A stretch of 20,510 bases of DNA from DASTSN01 sp035760665 (GTDB taxonomy: Bacteria > Bacteroidota > Bacteroidia > Chitinophagales > Chitinophagaceae). Location: the NCBI GenBank assembly GCA_035760665.1, contig DASTSN010000050.1, forward strand, positions 1-20,510, given 5' to 3'. Positions 14,025 through 20,510 of the stretch are shown here, one piece after another. A program made the translations under genes and the position numbers. Each line of letters opens with the position of its first letter. The first letter of the stretch is position 1. The notes under the pieces were generated by a model. That model saw only the letters and a list, made by a program, of their open reading frames with translations, searched no databases and was not told the DNA's origin.

Positions 14025-15521
14025 TTAAAGTTCCTTCCGGAGGCGGGCTACCGGGATATTTAATTGTTCCCTGTATTTTGCCACTGTCCGGCGTGCAATA
14101 TTATAGCCTTTTTCCTGTAATAAGTCCGTCAGTCGTTCATCGCTCAGCGGCTTCTTTTTATTTTCTGCTTCAATAAAGTCGCTCAGGATCTTTTTCACTT
14201 CCCGCGTTGAGACTTCTTCACCGCTTTCGGTACTCAATGATTCACTGAAGAAGAATTTCAGTCGGTAGGTGCCAAACTCGGTTTGTACAAATTTGCTGTT
14301 TGCCACACGGCTTACGGTAGAAATATCCAGTCCTGTTTTTTCAGCAATATCTTTCAGGATCATCGGCTTTAAGGTAGTCTCATCACCGGTGAGGAAAAAC
14401 TCATGCTGGTGTTCCATAATGGCCGTCATGGTACTCAGCAGCGTGTGCTGGCGTTGCTTGATGGCATCAATGAACCATTTGGCCGCATCAATTTTTTGCT
14501 TGATGAAAAGGACCGCTTCTTTTTTACGTTTATCTTTTTTGGCACTACGGTCATATTCCTTGAGCATCTCACGGTATCCTTCGCTGATACGCAGTTCCGG
14601 GGCATTTCTGGAGTTGAGTGTCAATTCGAGTTTGCCGGCATTATTGAAAATGAAAAAGTCCGGCACCACGTAGTTTTCTGCTTTGTTGGTATCGCCCACA
14701 TTGCCGCCCGGTTTGGGGTTCAGTTTAATGATTTGCTGGATAACGTCTTTCAGTTGTTCATCAGTGAGGTTTAGGCCACGTTGGATTTTTTCGTAGTGCT
14801 TCTTGGTAAACTCGTCAAAATATTTTTTGATAGAGGTCATGGCAAGGTCTACCTCTTTTCCTTCCTCTTTCTGCCGCTGTAGTTGCAGCAGCAGGCACTC
14901 CTGCAGGTCACGGGCTGCAACACCCGGCGGATCGAAACGCTGGATCCGGCGGATCAACGCCTCTACTTCTTCTTCGGTGGCACTGATATTCTGGCGAAAA
15001 GCAAGATCGTCCACAATGGCCGCTGTTTCCCTGCGCAGGTAACCGTCTTCATCAATGCTGCCTACAATCTGCTCGGCAATCCTGTATTCTTTTTCACTAA
15101 GTTTTAAAAGCCCCAGCTGATTGACCAGCATGTCGTAAAAACTGGTTTCCGTTTTGTAGGGCATTGTGCGCTGCTCTTCATCATCCCCGCCGTAATTTTC
15201 GTCGCGCAATTTGTAATCAGCAATATCATCATCACCTTCCTGCACATAATCGCTGATATCGATGGTATCATAATCTTCCTCTGGCTGGTCCGCCTCTTCA
15301 TATTCCTCATCAGTGGATACGTCGGAAAATTCATCCCCGTTTTCTTCGTAGTTCTCTTCTTTTCCCACTTCGTCCAATTCCAGGGCAGGATTTTCTTCCA
15401 GTTCCTCCTTAATCCGTTCTTCCAGGTTGGCAGTCGGCACCTGCAGCAATTTCATCAGCTGAATTTGCTGGGGGGACAATTTCTGCAGGAGCTTTTGCTG
15501 TAAACTCTGACTCAGGGCCAT
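14025..15521 (-). CDS. rpoN: RNA polymerase sigma-54 factor
   Basis: 498 aa from the ATG at 15521, chosen because GAGGAAA lies about 5 bases upstream and MALSQSLQQKLLQKLSPQQIQ is the normal sigma-54 N-terminus; a TTG ten codons earlier is unlikely. Region I (Q/L-rich, residues 1-50) binds enhancer-activator ATPases. An unusually acidic region II follows (about residues 50-120, many Glu/Asp). The core-binding part contains FDPPGVAARDLQECLLLQL, then a helix-turn-helix IAEKTGLDISTVSRVANSKFV, and the RpoN box ARRTVAKYREQLNIP that contacts the -24 element. Sigma-54 needs an activator ATPase; none is encoded in this window. A PAP2-like gene follows after 3 bases. Confidence 0.97.
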   Translation of the reverse strand: MALSQSLQQKLLQKLSPQQIQLMKLLQVPTANLEERIKEELEENPALELDEVGKEENYEENGDEFSDVSTDEEYEEADQPEEDYDTIDISDYVQEGDDDIADYKLRDENYGGDDEEQRTMPYKTETSFYDMLVNQLGLLKLSEKEYRIAEQIVGSIDEDGYLRRETAAIVDDLAFRQNISATEEEVEALIRRIQRFDPPGVAARDLQECLLLQLQRQKEEGKEVDLAMTSIKKYFDEFTKKHYEKIQRGLNLTDEQLKDVIQQIIKLNPKPGGNVGDTNKAENYVVPDFFIFNNAGKLELTLNSRNAPELRISEGYREMLKEYDRSAKKDKRKKEAVLFIKQKIDAAKWFIDAIKQRQHTLLSTMTAIMEHQHEFFLTGDETTLKPMILKDIAEKTGLDISTVSRVANSKFVQTEFGTYRLKFFFSESLSTESGEEVSTREVKKILSDFIEAENKKKPLSDERLTDLLQEKGYNIARRTVAKYREQLNIPVARLRKEL

Positions 15522-15565
15522 AATAATTTCCTCACGGTTTAGGGCCTTCAAATTTTAAAAAAATC

Positions 15566-15600
15566 CGGCCATACATCAAAAATCAGGCCGTAAATTTACA
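15566..15600. promoter_or_regulatory. Palindromic element between rpoN and the small secreted gene
   Basis: Between the two divergent genes CGGCC (15566-15570) and GGCCG (15586-15590) form an inverted repeat with a 15-base spacer, immediately followed by the perfect 10-base palindrome GTAAATTTAC (15590-15599). TAAATTTA matches the Bacteroidota -7 box TAnnTTTG at seven of eight positions on both strands, so it could serve either gene, but I see no good -33 partner. It is a candidate regulator site or promoter, not proven. Confidence 0.3.
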
Positions 15601-15616
15601 GACAAATAAAATAAAG

Positions 15617-15928
15617 ATGGGGCAACGCGTTTTCTCTTTTCTTGTTGTGTTTATGTTAATGTTGAACTGCAAAATTTTTGCACAGGAAAAAAACAAGCCG
15701 CAAAGGGAGATTACTTTGCTGAAAACGACGGTATTAGAACCTGTCAGCTTGCGAAGCGGAAACCTGCTGAGTCCCGCTTTCTACATCCACCACACAGGAT
15801 TTTTTTGCAAAAAAGAATGGCAATTTGAAAAATCCACGTCTATCCCATTGCGTATTCGACTGGGATCGCTGGCCTACACCAATTACCTGGAGGGCAAACC
15901 GAATGCGCTGAAACCGCAACTGCCGTGA
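15617..15928 (+). CDS. Small secreted hypothetical protein
   Basis: 103 aa. The first 22 residues (MGQRVFSFLVVFMLMLNC, then KIFAQ) form a signal peptide. The mature part is about 80 residues, basic, with two Cys-containing or aromatic patches: FYIHHTGFFCKKEWQFEKS and IPLRIRLGSLAYTNYLEGK. I recall similar small exported proteins in Chitinophagaceae with a GFFCKxE...IPLRFRLGSLxY pattern, but no function for them. It is divergent from rpoN, with 95 bases between, and ends 26 bases before the convergent aminotransferase gene. No partner gene suggests a role. Confidence 0.7.
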   Translation: MGQRVFSFLVVFMLMLNCKIFAQEKNKPQREITLLKTTVLEPVSLRSGNLLSPAFYIHHTGFFCKKEWQFEKSTSIPLRIRLGSLAYTNYLEGKPNALKPQLP

Positions 15929-15954
15929 GTGCTTGTATATATGGGCTGGGAAAT

Positions 15955-17175
15955 TTATCCTGCAACAACGGGTTGCTCTTGCAGCACTTTCTTAACAACG
16001 TCTGCAATGGCTTCGGCCTTATTAGCAATATCTTCCTCGCTCCACAACAAGCTGATAGCGGTAGAAATACAACGGCTCATTACGGCATCACTGGCTGCAA
16101 AGTTTTGAGAAGTCAATTTTTGCAAAGCCGCCTGCTGGGTATCATTTAAATTGTACAGGGTTTTGCTTTGCTTCAGGTGGTCCCACTTGCGGATGTAGTG
16201 CCAGTTATTATCGTACCAGTAAAAATTCCCGCCCAGTATATTTCGTGCTTTCAGTTCGCTTACAACCGCTTTCGTAATAGCTTCAGTCGGTAAAAACCAG
16301 CTCAGGAACGTGCAACTGTCACCCTCCGGGTCAGGGATTTTGCGAAATGAAATTTCAGGAATCTGCGATAACACGGTTTTCAAAGCACTGTAATTGCGCT
16401 GCTGAATTTCGAGGAACTGGTCCAGTTTCCTGATTTGTGCCAGGCCCACGGCTGCATGCAGTTCAGAGATGCGGTAATTATAGCCGATAAAAGGATGTAG
16501 ATCGGCCCCCCGGTCGGCGCCCAGGTGGTCATGCCCATGATCGGTATACTGATCGCATTTTGTATAGACATCCGCTGTATTGGTCATCACTACACCACCT
16601 TCGCCGCAGGTGATCGTTTTAACAAAATCAAACGAAAAGGTGCCGGCGTTGCCAATGGTGCCCAGCTTTTTGCCTTTGTAGCTGCCGCCAATGCTCTGGC
16701 AGGCGTCCTCCAGGAGCAGCAGGTTATGTTCTTTACAGATAGACAGTAAAGCGTCTATATCGGCCATGCTGCCGCACATATGCACAGGCATAATACACTT
16801 GCTGCGAGGGGTAATGGCTTTGCGCACAGCATCGGGATTGAGTGTAAGCGTATCATCCACATCTACCAGCACAGGCACAGCACCTATGCTTAACACCGCT
16901 TCAAAACTGGCGACAAACGTGAAAGCAGGCATAATAACCTCGTCACCCGCACCTATGCCCAGCGCTGCCATAGCAGTTGTCAGGGCGGTGGTGCCGCTGG
17001 AGGTCAGTTGCGCATAGCGGGCGCCAAATGTTTTGCAAATTTCCTGTTCCAGTTGTTTGGCTTTCCAGATCCCTTTACGGGGACCGTCGAAGCCATAGCG
17101 CATAAGGATACCCGTTTCCAGTACATCATTGACTTCTTCTCGTTCCTCGTCGCCCCACAATTCAAATCCAGGCAT
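15955..17175 (-). CDS. DegT/DnrJ/EryC1/StrS-family aminotransferase, KdnA-like
   Basis: 406 aa, a fold-type I PLP enzyme of the sugar-aminotransferase family. Seen: TSSGTTALTTAMAALG and MPAFTFVASFEAV (PLP phosphate site), LLLLEDACQSIGGSYKGK (Asp157, which contacts the pyridine nitrogen), FSFDFVKTITCGEGG with Lys186 as the PLP-binding lysine, and HGHDHLGADRG followed by FIGYNYRISELHAAVGL. The start MPGFELWGDEEREEV and the DHGHDH segment resemble KdnA, the transaminase that makes 8-amino-Kdo from 8-dehydro-Kdo for lipopolysaccharide. KdnA usually sits with kdnB and kdsB, which are absent here. The function is therefore inferred: a nucleotide- or Kdo-type keto-sugar aminotransferase for envelope glycans. 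It is the last gene of a five-gene minus-strand run. Confidence 0.85.
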   Translation of the reverse strand: MPGFELWGDEEREEVNDVLETGILMRYGFDGPRKGIWKAKQLEQEICKTFGARYAQLTSSGTTALTTAMAALGIGAGDEVIMPAFTFVASFEAVLSIGAVPVLVDVDDTLTLNPDAVRKAITPRSKCIMPVHMCGSMADIDALLSICKEHNLLLLEDACQSIGGSYKGKKLGTIGNAGTFSFDFVKTITCGEGGVVMTNTADVYTKCDQYTDHGHDHLGADRGADLHPFIGYNYRISELHAAVGLAQIRKLDQFLEIQQRNYSALKTVLSQIPEISFRKIPDPEGDSCTFLSWFLPTEAITKAVVSELKARNILGGNFYWYDNNWHYIRKWDHLKQSKTLYNLNDTQQAALQKLTSQNFAASDAVMSRCISTAISLLWSEEDIANKAEAIADVVKKVLQEQPVVAG

Positions 17176-17255
17176 AGCAAATTATTTTAGTTTAAAAGAA
17201 ATGTAAATAACAGTCAGCAAAGGTAGAAAAATTCAATGCGTGACAGGCATATTTG

Positions 17256-18476
17256 TTATTGATCAGGCCGGGCAGGCAGCCAGTCCATCGGCGGCACCAG
17301 CGCCGGTTGTTTATAATAATGGTTTTGCAGGCTGTCATTCCAGCCGTTGGGATTACGGTCAAACGAAGTGCTGCTGAAATAAATGCTGCCTTGTACTGTC
17401 GGGTATTTCCGCAGCAGTTTTATTTCATTGGGTAATTCATTCGGATTCTTCCAGGCGGCATTGGTTCCGGCCCTGTACATAGCCATGCCGATATATAGAT
17501 GACGGCCATAAGTGTGCTTGCTCCACCAGTCCAGCATTTTTACATAATCAATTTTCGCATTGCCAATTTCCAGGTATAGCTGCGGCGCCACGTAATCAAT
17601 CCAGCCCTTACGCAGCCATAATAAAATATCCGCATACAGGTCATCGTAGTTGGTCTGGTAAGCCTGGCTGTCGCTGCCATCCGGATCCTGGCTTTTATTT
17701 CGCCACACACTGAATGGAGAAATGCCAAATTGCACCCACGGTTTTTCTTTTTTTATAGCAATACTGAGTTGTTGAATAATGGAGTCCACATTACTCCTGC
17801 GCCAGTCGTCCTTGCTCAGTTTGGTACCTGATTTCAGGTAAGCCTCCTCGTCAGGGAATTCTTTTCCGGCAATACGGTAAGGATAAAAATAGTCGTCCAT
17901 ATGAATGGCATCAATATCGTACCGGTGTACAATATCTTTTATCACATTGACGACAAACTGCTGAGCCTGTTTATTCGATGGATCGAAGTATTTGGTATTT
18001 CCATACGTGAGAAACCACTCTGGATGCAATTTTGTGATGTGGCTAGGTGCAATGGATGTGGCGCCTATTTTAAAATCTGCCCGGTAAGGATTACACCATG
18101 CATGAAACTGCATGCCGCGTTTATGGGCCTCCGTGATCATAAACTGCAGCGGATCATAAAAGGGCGAGGGAGCTTTTCCCTGAACCCCTGTCAGCCACTG
18201 GCTCCAGGGCTCATAGGGCGAAGGATAAAATGCATCGGCTGCGGGGCGGATTTGCACAATTACCGCATTCATCCCATTGCGCTTATGCAGCTCTAACTGC
18301 CGGATGAATTCAGCTTTCTGGCTGGCAACATCCGTCATGCCTCGTGAAGGCCAGTCAATATTATCAACCGTTGCAATCCATACACCGCGGAATTCATAAT
18401 CGGTTTGCGCCCGGCTGCTGCGACTCACAAAAAGGGAGACAAAAAAAAGGATCAGGTAAAGGAAAGGTTTCATCAT
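17256..18476 (-). CDS. Exported family 10-like glycoside hydrolase (GHL10, DUF187 / YngK type)
   Basis: 406 aa. A signal peptide (MMKPFLYLILFFVSLFVSRS, cut after SRAQ) exports it; starting at the second Met (18473) is equally good. The GHL10 barrel begins with YEFRGVWIATVDNIDWP. NGMNAVIVQIRPAADAFYP, GMQFHAWCNPYRA, DIDAIHMDDYFYPY (conserved acidic residues at the barrel end), FGISPFSVWRN, and GWIDYVAPQLYLEIG follow, all hallmarks of this uncharacterised hydrolase family distantly related to GH10/GH13. Activity on glycans or peptidoglycan is family-based inference. It follows the MarR gene after 35 bases and precedes the aminotransferase after 80 bases. Confidence 0.9.
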   Translation of the reverse strand: MMKPFLYLILFFVSLFVSRSSRAQTDYEFRGVWIATVDNIDWPSRGMTDVASQKAEFIRQLELHKRNGMNAVIVQIRPAADAFYPSPYEPWSQWLTGVQGKAPSPFYDPLQFMITEAHKRGMQFHAWCNPYRADFKIGATSIAPSHITKLHPEWFLTYGNTKYFDPSNKQAQQFVVNVIKDIVHRYDIDAIHMDDYFYPYRIAGKEFPDEEAYLKSGTKLSKDDWRRSNVDSIIQQLSIAIKKEKPWVQFGISPFSVWRNKSQDPDGSDSQAYQTNYDDLYADILLWLRKGWIDYVAPQLYLEIGNAKIDYVKMLDWWSKHTYGRHLYIGMAMYRAGTNAAWKNPNELPNEIKLLRKYPTVQGSIYFSSTSFDRNPNGWNDSLQNHYYKQPALVPPMDWLPARPDQ

Positions 18477-18511
18477 CGCAAAAGCTTCATGAAGTACAGG
18501 GCAAAACTACA

Positions 18512-18967
18512 TCATTCAGCGTTACGGATCTTATCCAGCAGGTTGCTGAGCGTGGCTGCTTCTTTGAGTGTCAAATTGCCAACAATGCTGTCGAGTTGGT
18601 CCTGTTTGGCGTCAAGCTGCTCCAGCAGCCTTTTTCCTTTTTCGCTGATAAGCACATCCACCAGGCGGCGGTCTTTTTTGCAGGTCCCCTTTTTAACAAA
18701 ACCTTTTGATACAAGACGGTCCACAATACGGCTGGTATCGCTCATTTTATCCAGCATACGCTCCCGGATCTGCAGGGTGGAAAGCGGATGCGGGTGACTA
18801 CCCCGCAGGATACGGAGAATATTAAATTGCTGCGGTGTGATATCGTGCGGGGCCAGGAACTGCTTGATCTGCTCCATCATCCATCCGTAGGTGTACAACA
18901 GGTTCACAGAAGCACGTTGACGGTCGTTTCGAAAATTGTGCTGGTGTATGTCTTTATCAATGCCCAT
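18512..18967 (-). CDS. MarR-family transcriptional regulator
   Basis: 151 aa from the ATG at 18967 (MGIDKDIHQHNFRN), matching the usual start of this subfamily; an ATG 17 codons upstream is less likely. The winged helix shows ITPQQFNILRILRG, STLQIRERMLDKMSDTSRIVDRLVSKG (recognition helix, with S-D-T-S-R-I-V-D-R-L), then the basic wing KKGTCKKDRRLVDVLIS and a C-terminal dimerisation helix. It probably represses or activates nearby genes or itself, and its ligand is not evident. It stands between the DinB-like gene (57 bases) and the GHL10 gene (35 bases) in the same direction, so it may regulate that run; no operator was found. Confidence 0.93.
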   Translation of the reverse strand: MGIDKDIHQHNFRNDRQRASVNLLYTYGWMMEQIKQFLAPHDITPQQFNILRILRGSHPHPLSTLQIRERMLDKMSDTSRIVDRLVSKGFVKKGTCKKDRRLVDVLISEKGKRLLEQLDAKQDQLDSIVGNLTLKEAATLSNLLDKIRNAE

Positions 18968-19024
18968 AAGTTGTTTTTCCGGTTTGATTAGCTGCGGCAA
19001 AGATACTGCGTGATCCAAAAATCG

Positions 19025-19519
19025 TTACTTATCGGTCTCTTTCAGCAGTTGGCTGCGCAGTTCACCCGACAGTTTGAATATGGTAAACATATGATGCGCC
19101 TCATGCAGCAAAAAAGCATTTAACCACTGCGCAAGTGTCAGTTCTCCATACACGGGATGCCGTCCTGTTTTGGTGAAATCCCCGTCTTTAAAGCTAACAA
19201 TCTCCGCTGCCATTTCCTTTCGCACCGAAAGAAGATCCTGCATGACCTCCCGTGTGGACTTGCTGCAGTTATCATGAAAGGCGGGGTCAGCTTCTGCCGT
19301 GTAACGGTCAAATAACGGGTGATCCCCTTCCAGTATCTGCCTGATGCGGGTAATGAACAATTGCTGGTACGTCTGCAAATGCACAATGTTTTCAAAAATG
19401 GACCACTTACCCGGGATAACGGTTCTCCTGATCTGTTCGTCGGATAAGCCGTCGATAATATCCAGCAGGGATTTATGCTGGTACTGCAGGCGTGTGGAAA
19501 TAGAGGACGATAATGGCAT
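19025..19519 (-). CDS. DinB-superfamily four-helix metalloprotein
   Basis: 164 aa. The DinB/DUF664-like fold is indicated by a helix with GKWSIFENIVHLQTYQQLF (His47), and a final helix LLHEAHHMFTIF with His139 and His143, together the usual three-His metal site. Members include thiol-dependent transferases acting on mycothiol or bacillithiol analogues, and many of unknown role; none of these partners is visible here. The ATG at 19519 follows the radical SAM stop by 21 bases and MarR begins 57 bases later, so it probably belongs to the same transcript. The substrate is unknown. Confidence 0.85.
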   Translation of the reverse strand: MPLSSSISTRLQYQHKSLLDIIDGLSDEQIRRTVIPGKWSIFENIVHLQTYQQLFITRIRQILEGDHPLFDRYTAEADPAFHDNCSKSTREVMQDLLSVRKEMAAEIVSFKDGDFTKTGRHPVYGELTLAQWLNAFLLHEAHHMFTIFKLSGELRSQLLKETDK

Positions 19520-19540
19520 ACTTGCACTAATTTAAACAAT

Positions 19541-20510
19541 TCACTGGTTGCTCCAAACCTTTGTTCCTTCTGAACAGTTGGAGCAGATATCAATATTTTT
19601 TCTTCCCTGTAAAATCCGGGCCCTGAATTTTTTATAGTCCCCGTTTTTCCAAATTTCTTTAAACGATTTCGTTTTCAGGTCACCCATCCTGTGCTGGGCG
19701 TCTTTATCAAAGCAGCAGGGAGCTACCAGTCCGTCCCAGGTAATGACAGGATCATGCCAGAGACGCCAGCAATGATTGGTCATTTTTCCTTTGAATACAT
19801 AGTCGCCAGCAGCCGTCTTCCGGTAGCGGCTGTACTGCTCCTGCACGGGGATTAACTGGTTGGGATCGTTTTTGTAATCATATACCTGCGCTGTTTTGAA
19901 CCACACATCATCCACCCCCGTTTTTTTGGCCAGTTCTTTGATCTCCTGCACCTGGTGTTCATTGGGTTTTACCACCAAAAACTGGAAAACCACAAAGGGT
20001 TTTTTGCTTTGGAGCTGCCGTTTCCACTTCACAATATTTTCCGCGCCGCTGATGACTTTTTGTAACTGCCCGCCTACCCGGTACTGCTGATAAACCTCCT
20101 GTGTTGTCCCGTCAATGGAAATAATCAGCCGGTCCAGCCCGCTTTCCACTGTGCGCCGTGCATTGTTATCATCTAAATAATGTGCATTGGTGGAGGTGGC
20201 CGTATAAATCTTTTTTTGCGAAGCGTAGTGCACCATGTCCAGAAAACCGGGATTGAGATACGGCTCTCCCTGGAAATAAAACACCAGGTAAAAAAGGTCG
20301 GGCGCCAGTTGGTCGATCGTTTGGCTGAAAAAATCTTTTTTCAGCATGCCTGTCGGCCGGGTAAAAGCCCGCAGACCGCTGGGACATTCCGGGCAGCGCA
20401 GGTTACAGGAAGTGGTGGGTTCAAAAGAAACCGACACAGGATACCCCCACTGGATGGGCCGGCCTGTCCAGCGACTCAGGTAATAACTGGCCAAAACTTT
20501 GGAAAAATTC
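19541..20510 (-). CDS. Radical SAM / SPASM-domain protein (partial at right edge)
   Basis: 322 codons are visible; the frame stays open to the window end, and the six residues nearest the edge (NFSKVL) read as protein, so the real start is probably outside and a TTG at 20494 is not needed. FEPTTSCNLRCPECPSG carries the C-x3-C-x2-C cluster that binds the SAM-cleaving 4Fe-4S centre; FYFQGEPYLNP (the GEP SAM-binding strand) and RLIISIDGTTQEVY follow. Near the C-terminus GLVAPCCFDKDAQHRMGDL and DICSNCSEG supply the SPASM auxiliary cluster cysteines. Such proteins modify peptides, sugars or enzyme active sites. No peptide precursor is seen in the window, so the substrate is unknown. Confidence 0.92.
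   Translation of the reverse strand, partial: NFSKVLASYYLSRWTGRPIQWGYPVSVSFEPTTSCNLRCPECPSGLRAFTRPTGMLKKDFFSQTIDQLAPDLFYLVFYFQGEPYLNPGFLDMVHYASQKKIYTATSTNAHYLDDNNARRTVESGLDRLIISIDGTTQEVYQQYRVGGQLQKVISGAENIVKWKRQLQSKKPFVVFQFLVVKPNEHQVQEIKELAKKTGVDDVWFKTAQVYDYKNDPNQLIPVQEQYSRYRKTAAGDYVFKGKMTNHCWRLWHDPVITWDGLVAPCCFDKDAQHRMGDLKTKSFKEIWKNGDYKKFRARILQGRKNIDICSNCSEGTKVWSNQ

Noticed and set aside
14269..14774. Long plus-strand frames across rpoN
   Set aside because: They are antisense shadows of a clearly conserved sigma-54 gene.
19138..19593. 151-codon frame opposite the DinB-like protein's reading frame on the same strand
   Set aside because: It is out of frame with a well-supported DinB-like gene and overlaps the radical SAM tail; composition is not protein-like.

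Overview
The window looks like chromosome from a Bacteroidota bacterium, most likely the Chitinophagaceae or a close relative. This rests on the protein families: a divergent PAP2-like protein, a DUF4918/SMUG2-type glycosylase, a YkuD_2-type L,D-transpeptidase, a GHL10 hydrolase and remains of a type IX secretion (T9SS) cargo-like domain. Shine-Dalgarno signals are sparse, which also fits. I see no rRNA, tRNA, CRISPR array, insertion sequence or prophage. The placement comes from reading the sequence only.

Layout. 1-1852 (minus): galK then galT of the Leloir pathway; galT runs off the left edge. 1853-3003 has no intact gene but holds two decayed coding remnants: a short tail abutting galK, and a pseudogene resembling the C-terminal repeat of T9SS cargo. 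3004-5626 (plus): a GH128-like lipoprotein, a cysteine-rich exported rhodanese-like protein and a GNAT acetyltransferase. 5734-6804 (minus): a YqjM-type old yellow enzyme. 6995-8452 (plus): a DUF4118-PAS-HATPase sensor kinase whose expected phospho-acceptor His is Asn. 8519-9205 (minus): a membrane-anchored prokaryotic STING. 9409-10477 (plus): a small unknown ORF and a SMUG2-type glycosylase. 10755-13240 (plus): a MATE transporter and a TTG-started L,D-transpeptidase, ending at a strong hairpin terminator. 13329-15521 (minus): rpoN (sigma-54) and a PAP2-like membrane protein. 15617-15928 (plus): a small secreted protein. 15955-20510 (minus): a co-directional run of radical SAM/SPASM (cut by the right edge), DinB-like, MarR, GHL10-like hydrolase and a DegT/KdnA-like aminotransferase.

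The main find is the STING gene. Known bacterial STINGs act in CBASS anti-phage systems, next to a CD-NTase that makes the cyclic dinucleotide they sense. This one has an N-terminal membrane segment and recognisable ligand-pocket motifs, but no CD-NTase lies within about 8.5 kb on its left or 11.3 kb on its right. It is therefore either an orphan effector, a split CBASS, or a receptor rewired to another nucleotide source. The neighbouring convergent kinase with a lost His and the divergent uracil-DNA-glycosylase-like gene are the other interesting parts of that segment. The rest of the window is ordinary metabolism, envelope and regulation.
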